Below are positions 5,717-11,705 of a stretch of DNA of 64,000 nucleotides, one piece after another. The stretch spans positions 1 through 64,000 of the IMG/VR virus record IMGVR_UViG_3300032285_003393; one strand, 5' to 3'. The position numbers and the translations under genes are program-made. Source of the DNA: a virus. How positions within the stretch are numbered: position 1 is the first letter of the stretch; the number at the start of each line of letters is the position of its first letter. A model generated the notes under the pieces. That model made no database searches. It worked only from the letters and a program-made list of their open reading frames with translations, and was not told the origin of the DNA.

Positions 5717-5747
5717 TGCTCCATTCACCCAACGAAAGGAAAACTAA

Positions 5748-6245
5748 ATGGGACTAGATATGTATCTCCACGCTAAGAAATATGTGGAAAAAGTTAATTG
5801 GAAAAAGTTACAGGAGAATGATGAATTATCTTATGATTCTCCCGAAGCAGTTTATCCAAAGTTTAATGAGTTAATAACTCTTACTAATATGAATAATGTC
5901 GCAACAGATATTTATGGTGCGAGTATTGAAGTTACTTGTGCATATTGGCGTAAGGCTAATCAAATTCATAAATGGTTTGTAGATAATGTACAAAATGGAG
6001 AAGATGATTGTGATTCTTATTATGTATCGCAAGATAAACTAAAGGAATTGCTTACTACTTGCCGTCAAGCATTATTTACTAAAGACCCTAATTTAATCCC
6101 GCCATCGGCAGGTTTCTTTTTTGGGTCATATGATATTGACGAGTATTATTGGAACGATATCAAAAACACAATTAAGCAAATTGACCGAATTCTTAATTTG
6201 CCCGAATTGTCCCAATTATCCTTTTCATACCAAAGTTCTTGGTAA
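5748..6245 (+). CDS. MGLDMYL-family phage protein
   Basis: A 165-residue protein opening with MGLDMYLHAKKYVEKV, the signature start of a widespread phage and bacterial family of unknown function. The middle (CAYWRKANQIHKWF) and the C-terminal region (DIDEYYWNDI) are aromatic-rich as in that family. ATG at 5748 follows AACGAAAGGA. Single-gene cassette. Confidence 0.7.
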   Translation: MGLDMYLHAKKYVEKVNWKKLQENDELSYDSPEAVYPKFNELITLTNMNNVATDIYGASIEVTCAYWRKANQIHKWFVDNVQNGEDDCDSYYVSQDKLKELLTTCRQALFTKDPNLIPPSAGFFFGSYDIDEYYWNDIKNTIKQIDRILNLPELSQLSFSYQSSW

Positions 6246-6264
6246 GACCCCTGCAGGGGGGAAT

Positions 6265-6287
6265 TTGTCAGACCCCCCTGCTATAAT
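6265..6287 (+). promoter_or_regulatory. TGTCAG-class promoter
   Basis: TTGTCA-N11-TATAAT with a CCCCCC spacer. A 12-bp palindrome CCCCTGCAGGGG (6248-6259) lies immediately upstream. Confidence 0.8.
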
Positions 6288-6318
6288 AGGACACTCAACA
6301 ACCCGAAAGGAAAAAACA

Positions 6319-6570
6319 ATGCACAACCTAGATACTAATGGATGGAATGAATTTCCATTCTCCGCACAGGGCTACAATTTTATTTCTAAAGTTGCCCCTA
6401 ACTCTCCGTTTATGTCACAAATTGCTCGCCTGCCTAAAGGAATTTTTGAGCAAATGAATAAGTCTGCAATTGCAGATTTAGTAGGTACAGGACTTACTCG
6501 TGATGAAGTGTTAAATAAACTTTCATTCATAAATGAAGGTGGCACTCACGCAGTAGTTGAATTAGCCTAG
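6319..6570 (+). CDS. 83-residue protein, unknown
   Basis: ATG at 6319 follows CCGAAAGGA. Mixed composition, no Cys. A possible helix-turn-helix around TRDEVLNKLSF is weak. An upstream in-frame start inside the preceding gene is ignored because it precedes the promoter. Single-gene cassette. Confidence 0.65.
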   Translation: MHNLDTNGWNEFPFSAQGYNFISKVAPNSPFMSQIARLPKGIFEQMNKSAIADLVGTGLTRDEVLNKLSFINEGGTHAVVELA

Positions 6571-6591
6571 CAAATAGGGTAGGGCTGATAA

Positions 6592-6614
6592 ATGTCAGCC
6601 CTACCTGCTACAAT
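6592..6614 (+). promoter_or_regulatory. TGTCAG-class promoter
   Basis: ATGTCA-N11-TACAAT with TGC before the -10. CTGATAAATGTCAG upstream is a small inverted repeat (CTGA/TCAG). Confidence 0.7.
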
Positions 6615-6639
6615 TACTCTCCCGACCAAAGAAAGGCAA

Positions 6640-6855
6640 ATGCCAATGGAATACAATTATGTCCTAACTACTCACTATGACGGAAATTATTATTCTTCGC
6701 ATAGATTTACAGATGCACTAACAGCCGTTAATGCGTTTAACAAATGCGTAGATTGGGGAGATGCGAAAGAATACGCAACCTATAATCTACTAGAACCTAA
6801 TGGAAAAATGCACACACTTAATTTTTATAGAAATGGAGAAGTAAATGGGAAGTAA
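6640..6855 (+). CDS. 71-residue protein, unknown
   Basis: MPMEYNYVLTTHYDGNYYSSHRF... is rich in Tyr and His and likely beta-rich at its start. ATG at 6640 after AAAGAAAGGC; the ATG six bases later is also possible. Overlaps the next gene by 11 bp. Function unknown. Confidence 0.6.
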   Translation: MPMEYNYVLTTHYDGNYYSSHRFTDALTAVNAFNKCVDWGDAKEYATYNLLEPNGKMHTLNFYRNGEVNGK

Positions 6856-7129
6856 TTTTGCAACAGAATTAGCGGATAACGATTTATTCCCTGATTTAAC
6901 TATGGAAGATGCTATTGCAATACACTTGCAAGGTAATCACTATCCACCCGTCCCCCGTTCAATGGTAAAGCCTTGCATGGAAGCAATACAAAACTACAAC
7001 GAAGGGTATCACAACGAACCCGTAGAATTGCCCGAAGGCGTATCATGGCGTGGAGATACTATTGCTCCATCGTGGGCAATTATTGAATCACACCACTTAG
7101 AAGCTTGGCTAGACCAAGACGAATTCTAA
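6845..7129 (+). CDS. 94-residue acidic protein, unknown
   Basis: Starts within the end of the upstream gene with GGAGAAGTAA before the ATG. Pro- and Trp-containing acidic protein (FPDLTMEDAIAIHL). A palindrome at 7142-7167 follows and may end the transcript. Confidence 0.65.
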   Translation: MGSNFATELADNDLFPDLTMEDAIAIHLQGNHYPPVPRSMVKPCMEAIQNYNEGYHNEPVELPEGVSWRGDTIAPSWAIIESHHLEAWLDQDEF

Positions 7130-7141
7130 GATCAAGATTAG

Positions 7142-7167
7142 CTAAGTGTGACGAAGGTCACACTTAG
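7142..7167. promoter_or_regulatory. CRP/GlxR-like operator within an 11-bp stem
   Basis: TGTGACGAAGGTCACA (7147-7162) is a perfect TGTGA-N6-TCACA. Arms extend to 11 bp (CTAAGTGTGAC / GTCACACTTAG, loop GAAG). Its centre is 62.5 bp upstream of the -10 at 7217. It may be operator, terminator or both. Confidence 0.6.
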
Positions 7168-7199
7168 TTTATCTCAAATACTGAGATAGGGTTGGACAA

Positions 7200-7222
7200 A
7201 TGTCAGACCCAAATGCTATAAT
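7200..7222 (+). promoter_or_regulatory. TGTCAG-class promoter
   Basis: ATGTCA-N11-TATAAT with TGC before the -10 and TGGACA at 7193-7198 (N18 to the -10). Confidence 0.8.
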
Positions 7223-7269
7223 AAGACCCTAGTTAGCAAGTTGCTAATTATTTAATGAAAGGAAGCAAA

Positions 7270-7431
7270 ATGACCGCAAACGGAAAGACTTATCAAGTAG
7301 GGGATTTATTCACTACACAGAAGTCAAAGGTTACAGGAACTATCAAGGAGATTGTTCCGCAAGCATCTGGCTCGGTGCGTGTTAAACTTGAAGTTGATGG
7401 CGAAAATCGCTGGACTACTTTCAAGGCATAA
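7270..7431 (+). CDS. 53-residue VGDLFTT-family protein
   Basis: YQVGDLFTTQKSKVTGTIKEIVPQ is shared with the protein at 8043 (YQIGDLFTTSKTGVTGRIEKFVPQ), so the two are paralogs. Strand-rich pattern, probably a small SH3-like beta barrel (inference). ATG at 7270 follows ATGAAAGGAAG. Function unknown. Confidence 0.65.
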   Translation: MTANGKTYQVGDLFTTQKSKVTGTIKEIVPQASGSVRVKLEVDGENRWTTFKA

Positions 7432-7461
7432 CTAAATAGTTATTCAGGGCGGGTCTGATAA

Positions 7462-7484
7462 ATGTCAGACCCCCCTGCTATAAT
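7462..7484 (+). promoter_or_regulatory. TGTCAG-class promoter
   Basis: ATGTCA-N11-TATAAT with the CCCCC spacer and CTGATA upstream. Confidence 0.8.
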
Positions 7485-7524
7485 TACTCTCTCAAACAAA
7501 CCCAAACCCGAAAGAAGGAAATAA

Positions 7525-7941
7525 ATGTCAAGAGCAATTACAGTAAAGGTGGCAACACCAAAAGTAATCAAGGCTTTGGAAACAAAGTTGGAAACAATCA
7601 AGAAGTCTTATTCTGAGCAATCAGCAAATGAAGCAAAGTATCAAGAGGCTCGCACCGCTTGGGCAAAGGAAATTGGCAAGTGGGCTATGGAACACTTCTC
7701 AAAGGCTGAAAACATCAGAACAAATTATCGCAGTTGGAACAACACTCTCAATGTTGATTTTGACATCATCACTAAAGAAACTGACTTTCCTGTTGAGCCT
7801 GTAAAGGACTACGAGGAAATTGGTGGATACCAATACAAGGAAATAGTAGAGGAACTTACTAACGCCCTATCTATCCTTCGTATGACAGATGAGGAAACAG
7901 TAAATGCTTCTACAATGAAGCAGATTGCTAAGTATCTCTAA
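7525..7941 (+). CDS. 138-residue helical protein, unknown
   Basis: An N-terminal half of long charged helices (KALETKLETIKKSYSEQ), probably coiled coil, then a mixed middle and a helical C-terminus. ATG at 7525 after CGAAAGAAGGA. A GCCCC/GGGGC hairpin (7953-7969) follows. No family recognised. Confidence 0.65.
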   Translation: MSRAITVKVATPKVIKALETKLETIKKSYSEQSANEAKYQEARTAWAKEIGKWAMEHFSKAENIRTNYRSWNNTLNVDFDIITKETDFPVEPVKDYEEIGGYQYKEIVEELTNALSILRMTDEETVNASTMKQIAKYL

Positions 7942-7952
7942 GTTTCCTACAC

Positions 7953-7969
7953 GCCCCTAATGGTGGGGC
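7953..7969 (+). terminator. GC hairpin after 7525-7941
   Basis: GCCCC-TAATGGT-GGGGC stem-loop, no T run. Followed by a TGAGCA...TGCTCA hairpin at 7988-8010. Confidence 0.45.
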
Positions 7970-7987
7970 ATACAGGAATAAATGACC

Positions 7988-8010
7988 TGAGCAAGTCTAT
8001 AAACTGCTCA
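7988..8010 (+). repeat. TGAGCA-N11-TGCTCA hairpin, copy 1
   Basis: Six-bp inverted repeat with an 11-nt loop, preceded by ACC. Copies at 8265-8287 and 9594-9615 keep the same geometry and all follow genes. Confidence 0.55.
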
Positions 8011-8042
8011 CACACAAAACCCGAAAGAATAGGAAAATATAA

Positions 8043-8210
8043 ATGACACTAGGCGGATACACTTACCAAATCGGTGATTTATTCACAACAAGCAAGACAG
8101 GCGTTACAGGCAGAATTGAAAAGTTTGTGCCACAATCTAAAAATGTAACTCGTGTTATGTTGCGTTTGGCAAATAACCAAACACGATTTGCAATGGTAAA
8201 AACATACTAG
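8043..8210 (+). CDS. 55-residue VGDLFTT-family protein, paralog
   Basis: Paralog of the protein at 7270 (about half of the residues identical in the first 30). ATG at 8043 after CGAAAGAATAGGA. No TGTCAG promoter precedes it, so it probably depends on read-through from 7462. Confidence 0.6.
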   Translation: MTLGGYTYQIGDLFTTSKTGVTGRIEKFVPQSKNVTRVMLRLANNQTRFAMVKTY

Positions 8211-8264
8211 AATTGCAAGAACCAAAAAATTGGATTTAATCCAAAATCTTGGTAGCAATAATCC

Positions 8265-8287
8265 TGAGCATGATTCAAAACTGCTCA
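8265..8287 (+). repeat. TGAGCA-N11-TGCTCA hairpin, copy 2
   Basis: Same inverted repeat and loop length as at 7988, here after the gene 8043-8210. Confidence 0.55.
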
Positions 8288-8297
8288 AGCTTTAAAT

Positions 8298-8313
8298 CCC
8301 CGCAAATGCGGGG
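8298..8313 (+). repeat. GC hairpin, variant
   Basis: CCCCGC-AAAT-GCGGGG stem followed by GCAG; GGGGCGCAG is the reverse complement of the start of the other GC hairpins. It again sits just upstream of a CRP-like site. Confidence 0.55.
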
Positions 8314-8320
8314 CGCAGCC

Positions 8321-8336
8321 TGTGATCTAAATCACC
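8321..8336. promoter_or_regulatory. CRP/GlxR-like operator
   Basis: TGTGATCTAAATCACC, one mismatch. Its centre is 42.5 bp upstream of the -10 at 8371, the closest of the phased set. Confidence 0.6.
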
Positions 8337-8346
8337 TTACGAAGGG

Positions 8347-8376
8347 TTGACAAAGCCCCTGAGTTTACGATATACT
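8347..8376 (+). promoter_or_regulatory. sigma70-like promoter, near-leaderless
   Basis: TTGACA-N18-TATACT. The ATG at 8385 lies eight bases after the -10, predicting an almost leaderless mRNA. Confidence 0.7.
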
Positions 8377-8384
8377 GGAAGGCT

Positions 8385-8483
8385 ATGGAGACCCTACTTA
8401 TCGTGCCAATTGTGATTTTACTCACACCACCTCTAACCCTGCTTGGGTTATACTTATTTATTAAAACTATCCGTCTCAAATAG
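8385..8483 (+). CDS. 32-residue single-pass membrane peptide
   Basis: METLLIVPIVILLTPPLT... is hydrophobic through residue 24 with a central Pro-Pro, then a basic tail (KTIRLK). It has its own consensus promoter and no ribosome site, as expected for a leaderless gene. A perfect TGTGA-N6-TCACA lies inside the coding sequence at 8411. Possible roles (superinfection exclusion, envelope signalling) are speculation. Confidence 0.55.
   Translation: METLLIVPIVILLTPPLTLLGLYLFIKTIRLK
8411..8426. promoter_or_regulatory. CRP-like palindrome inside a coding sequence
   Basis: TGTGATTTTACTCACA, perfect match. Its centre is 98.5 bp from the -10 at 8517, which is out of the phase seen elsewhere; it may repress the peptide gene or be chance. 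Confidence 0.4.
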
Positions 8484-8499
8484 TGGACGGACTGGACAA

Positions 8500-8522
8500 A
8501 TGTCAGTGCAATCTGTTATACT
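8500..8522 (+). promoter_or_regulatory. TGTCAG-class promoter
   Basis: ATGTCA-N11-TATACT, TGT before the -10, TGGACA at 8493-8498. Confidence 0.8.
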
Positions 8523-8551
8523 TAGCCTTAATCTAATAGAAAGAAGGAAAT

Positions 8552-9583
8552 ATGTCAAATCTAGCACATGCTCGTGAAATTGAAGATAACTCAGTTTCAT
8601 TCGCATTCGTTGATTCCCGCTCCAATCCCGCTTGGCACTCTGCTGCTAATAAAGTTTGGAATTCTGATGAAGAGACTCCTACAATTTCACAAATTATGGA
8701 TTCTGCTCATCTATCTAATTGGAATTTGCGTTTGGAAGATGTCGCACCAGCGTTTCCAAATCATAATTTCATCTCTAATTCTCACCTTGTTGTTCGTGAT
8801 AATCCTTTCAATGCTGGAGAAACTGATGTTCTCTCTGTTGTAGGTTCACGCTATAAGGTCGTGCAGAATGAAGAATTGTTTGCGTTTGCACAAAATCTTC
8901 ATGATTCTAACCCTGATGTCAAAATTGACTCGGCTGGTTCTTTCAAGAATGGTCGTGTTGTGTTTGGTACATGGACAGTTCCAAATACTTTGATTCTTGA
9001 CCCTAATGGTGCTAATGACCAAACCAATCTATACCTAGTTGTTTATACTAGCCATGATGGTTCGGTTGCTGTTCAGGCTGCAATTACACCTGTTCGTGTT
9101 CGTTGCCAAAACACTCTAAACTTTGCAATGTCTCGTGCTAAGCAAAGTTTCAAGATTCGCCATACCGCTACGGCAGAAGGTAAAATTGCCTCTGCTCGTG
9201 AGGCTCTTGGTTTATCTGTTGCATACTTTGACGAGTTCTCAAAGCAGGCTAACGAGTTATTTACTCGTGAAGTTACTAATGCTGAGTTCTCTAAGATTAT
9301 CAACACACTCTATCCTAAGCCTGAATTGGATAAAAAGGGTTCTCTAACTAAATGGGAAAATAAAGTTGTATTGCTTGATGAGTTGTACCATAACTCACCT
9401 ACCAATGCAAATATCAAGGGTACTGCATGGGGCGTTGTAAATGCTCTAACCGAACGCCTTGATTATTTCCGCACTGCTCGCAAGGGTGGAGAATCACTTA
9501 CTTATTCTGCAAGTGGTTTTGACCCTGTGATTACCGCAGAAAAAAATAAAATTGTTAAGCAAGTGTTAGCACTTACCGCTTAA
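8552..9583 (+). CDS. DUF932-family protein
   Basis: A 343-residue protein resembling the DUF932 phage/plasmid family: an N-terminal region with VVGSRYKVVQNEELFAFA and a conserved VRCQNTLNFAM segment around residue 190. The family is common on phages and plasmids but its biochemical role is not established. ATG at 8552 follows AGAAAGAAGGA. Largest gene of the rightward arm. Confidence 0.8.
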   Translation: MSNLAHAREIEDNSVSFAFVDSRSNPAWHSAANKVWNSDEETPTISQIMDSAHLSNWNLRLEDVAPAFPNHNFISNSHLVVRDNPFNAGETDVLSVVGSRYKVVQNEELFAFAQNLHDSNPDVKIDSAGSFKNGRVVFGTWTVPNTLILDPNGANDQTNLYLVVYTSHDGSVAVQAAITPVRVRCQNTLNFAMSRAKQSFKIRHTATAEGKIASAREALGLSVAYFDEFSKQANELFTREVTNAEFSKIINTLYPKPELDKKGSLTKWENKVVLLDELYHNSPTNANIKGTAWGVVNALTERLDYFRTARKGGESLTYSASGFDPVITAEKNKIVKQVLALTA

Positions 9584-9593
9584 TAATAATTCC

Positions 9594-9615
9594 TGAGCAT
9601 GAATTAAAACTGCTC
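9594..9615 (+). repeat. TGAGCA-N11-TGCTC hairpin, copy 3
   Basis: Third copy of the inverted repeat, between the DUF932 gene and tRNA-Asp. Confidence 0.55.
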
Positions 9616-9620
9616 CGCAT

Positions 9621-9692
9621 GGAATCGTAGTTCAATGGTTAGAATGCAGGCTTGTCACGCCTGAGACGAGAGTTCAATTCTCTTCGGTTCCG
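9621..9692 (+). tRNA. tRNA-Asp (GUC)
   Basis: A full cloverleaf: acceptor GGAATCG/CGGTTCC, D-loop with GG, anticodon loop TTGTCAC, T arm with TTCAATT. No CCA is encoded. The only tRNA on the rightward arm. Its 3' half is overlapped by the antisense HNH gene. Confidence 0.92.
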
Positions 9693-10020
9693 CTTTATTT
9701 TTATCCCATTGTTTTATGTTATTGCAATTGGCACATAAAATTTGATAACCATTTGGCAAATCTTGTTTAATTAAATATCTGTAAAATTTTACACCTGAAA
9801 ATTTTTGACCACCTAATTCTTTTCTTTCTTGTGATCCATTGTCTTCTATGTGATCAAGCTGCAAAGCTCTTATATCGTCAAAACCACATATAGCACACTC
9901 TTTGCCATAACGTTCTAGAATGATTTGCTTATCTTGCATTCTTCTAGCTGTTGTATCTGCTCTTAGCTTCTCCCGATTTTTTTCACGATATCTTGCTTGA
10001 GCTTCTTTTTTATTATTCAT
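9655..10020 (-). CDS. HNH endonuclease (antisense, tRNA-associated)
   Basis: A 121-residue HNH protein: basic N-terminal helix, then CAICG ... LQLDHIEDNG ... YQILCANCNNIK, the classic Cys-pair HNH core, and a short basic tail. It opposes all neighbouring genes and its last 38 bases lie in tRNA-Asp. TACAAT-N6-ATG predicts a leaderless mRNA. Free-standing HNH genes of this type usually behave as homing elements; a similar gene sits in the tRNA array at 27875. Confidence 0.85.
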   Translation of the reverse strand: MNNKKEAQARYREKNREKLRADTTARRMQDKQIILERYGKECAICGFDDIRALQLDHIEDNGSQERKELGGQKFSGVKFYRYLIKQDLPNGYQILCANCNNIKQWDKNKAEPKRIELSSQA

Positions 10021-10072
10021 ATATAAATTGTATCACTGGGGTGCAACAATGCATAAATAAACGGGGCGCAGA

Positions 10073-10088
10073 TATGATCAATATCACA
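10073..10088. promoter_or_regulatory. CRP/GlxR-like operator (one mismatch)
   Basis: TATGATCAATATCACA. Its centre is 74.5 bp upstream of the -10 at 10155. A GGGGCGCAG hairpin-arm remnant precedes it at 10063-10071. Confidence 0.5.
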
Positions 10089-10137
10089 ATTACGATAGGG
10101 GTATATTTCCCCTGAAATTGGAATTACGATTGGACAA

Positions 10138-10160
10138 ATGTCAGTCGGGCATGCTATAAT
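10138..10160 (+). promoter_or_regulatory. TGTCAG-class promoter
   Basis: ATGTCA-N11-TATAAT, TGC before the -10, TGGACA at 10131-10136. Confidence 0.8.
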
Positions 10161-10198
10161 TTACCCATATTATCCCTACCACTAGAAAGTAATCATAT

Positions 10199-10624
10199 AT
10201 GTCTAATAGAACTAAAGGTTATATGGGCCAAATTGTAGATGGCAAGAAGCTTGCTGAATTGGCCAATAAAATATATTCAATTCAATATAATGATAATGCC
10301 ACTAAATGCACAGTAGATAATTTGTTATTTATTGAATTAAATGAAAAGAACGTATTTGGGGATTCTAAGTATGCTCTTGTATGTTCTGAAGGTGTAGGTT
10401 GGGAACAAGATGAATATGGATGTCTTGAAGTCCCCACAAATGTTGGACAAATGGGTTTATGGAATGGGCATGTATTTATTTCAGTAGATGTCGTAAAGTC
10501 TTGTTTAACTGATCAATATGAAGATATCTCTGACTATATTCGTGTCTTTGGTTCCCGCCTTGATTCTAATTGTTGGTTGTGGCAGAACAAAATGTCAGTG
10601 GCATCTGCTACAATATCCCTCTAA
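10199..10624 (+). CDS. 141-residue protein, unknown
   Basis: A mixed alpha/beta protein with several Cys. Ribosome site AGAAAGTAATC before the ATG at 10199. The last ten residues (MSVASATISL) are encoded by the next TGTCAG promoter. No family recognised. Confidence 0.65.
   Translation: MSNRTKGYMGQIVDGKKLAELANKIYSIQYNDNATKCTVDNLLFIELNEKNVFGDSKYALVCSEGVGWEQDEYGCLEVPTNVGQMGLWNGHVFISVDVVKSCLTDQYEDISDYIRVFGSRLDSNCWLWQNKMSVASATISL
10592..10614 (+). promoter_or_regulatory. TGTCAG-class promoter inside coding sequence
   Basis: ATGTCA-N11-TACAAT at the 3' end of the gene at 10199. Drives 10642. Confidence 0.7.
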
Positions 10625-10641
10625 TAACGAAAGGATATAAA

Positions 10642-11427
10642 ATGCCAAATTGGGTATATAATACCTTGACAATTCAAGGTCCAAAAGATGAAATAGATAT
10701 GATTAAAGATAGACTGAATAAGCCTTTTACATTAGCACAAGAGACTTATGGTATGGGTGATATTAGTTCTATGGGTTTCCCCACCAAAATTAAAGAAGTA
10801 ACTTATTCTAATCCTGTCTTTGCTTTCTTCAACATTCATTCATATAAAGATGACGGCATTACTGATGAGGAATATGCCTGCCAGCCAACACGTTCAGGTG
10901 CAGACATGAAAGACCCTAATTGGTTTGCACAAGAGGTAGCACATGCCAAGACACAGAAGGATTGGTATTCTTGGAACAATTCTAATTGGGGAACCAAATG
11001 GGATGTTGCTGTTTCAGATGATGACAAATATCCAAATACAGAATTGCTTGAATATAAATCAGAAGGTGATGACAACTGGGTTGTATATAAATATGAAACT
11101 GCTTGGTCGCCTGCCGTAACTGTTTTAACTAAACTAAGTAATCTTGTTCCTAATTGTGTGCTTACTTTAGAGTTTGAAGAAGAAACAGGTTGGGGTGGGG
11201 AATATGAGATTGTTCGTGGTAATGTAACAGAATTAGTTGAATATGATAATCAATGCAGAGATTGTGATTCATATAATACATTAGATTACTGCGAAAATGA
11301 ATGTGGTGAAATCTGTAGTAACTGCAATTGGCTTGGCGAGGCAGACCTAGAAGCAGTGGCAGAATGTCAGACCCATAGTGTATACTTGGACACCAAAGTC
11401 CCTGAATATAGAAAGTTGGAAGCATGA
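10642..11427 (+). CDS. Api92-like / DUF1281-like protein
   Basis: A 261-residue protein. MPNWVYNTLTIQG is the typical start of Api92-like phage proteins with a ferredoxin-like fold, followed by an AWSPAVTVLTKLS segment seen in that group. The C-terminal 50 residues carry a Cys cluster (CRDCDSYNTLDYCENEC ... CSNC), a likely zinc ribbon. ATG at 10642 after AACGAAAGGA. Ends with an ATGA overlap into the next gene. Confidence 0.7.
   Translation: MPNWVYNTLTIQGPKDEIDMIKDRLNKPFTLAQETYGMGDISSMGFPTKIKEVTYSNPVFAFFNIHSYKDDGITDEEYACQPTRSGADMKDPNWFAQEVAHAKTQKDWYSWNNSNWGTKWDVAVSDDDKYPNTELLEYKSEGDDNWVVYKYETAWSPAVTVLTKLSNLVPNCVLTLEFEEETGWGGEYEIVRGNVTELVEYDNQCRDCDSYNTLDYCENECGEICSNCNWLGEADLEAVAECQTHSVYLDTKVPEYRKLEA
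11364..11386 (+). promoter_or_regulatory. TGTCAG-class promoter inside coding sequence
   Basis: ATGTCA-N11-TATACT near the 3' end of 10642-11427. The next ATG is at 11424. Confidence 0.6.
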
Positions 11428-11705
11428 TAGAGCAAGCAAGTAAGTTGCCTGATAATGTCCAGCGTCTTGTAGACGCTGGTGTTAAAGGTATTGATGTAAT
11501 GCATGGTCAATTAAAGATTGATATGCTAGAAGCAGAAATTGAATATACTAAGTCTGTAGAGATTGAAGAGGAAAATGATTATTCTGACGCAATGGAATCT
11601 ATGGATAGAAAGTATAATGAAGGCTTTCTAGACGCTTTGACATATTGCTATAAATTGACATATGACATTTCATTTGCTGAATCTATAAAGGAAGCGGGGG
11701 AATAA
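11424..11705 (+). CDS. 93-residue helical acidic protein, unknown
   Basis: ATGA overlap with the upstream gene; GAAAGTTGGAAGC serves as ribosome site. Acidic, mainly helical, with two Tyr-rich stretches near the C-terminus. Function unknown. Confidence 0.6.
   Translation: MIEQASKLPDNVQRLVDAGVKGIDVMHGQLKIDMLEAEIEYTKSVEIEEENDYSDAMESMDRKYNEGFLDALTYCYKLTYDISFAESIKEAGE

Noticed and set aside
8079-8288. Minus-strand frame over the gene at 8043
   Set aside because: Covers the paralog of 7270, whose conservation fixes the coding strand.
8568-9347. Alternative frames inside the DUF932 gene
   Set aside because: The 343-residue frame has family motifs along its full length.
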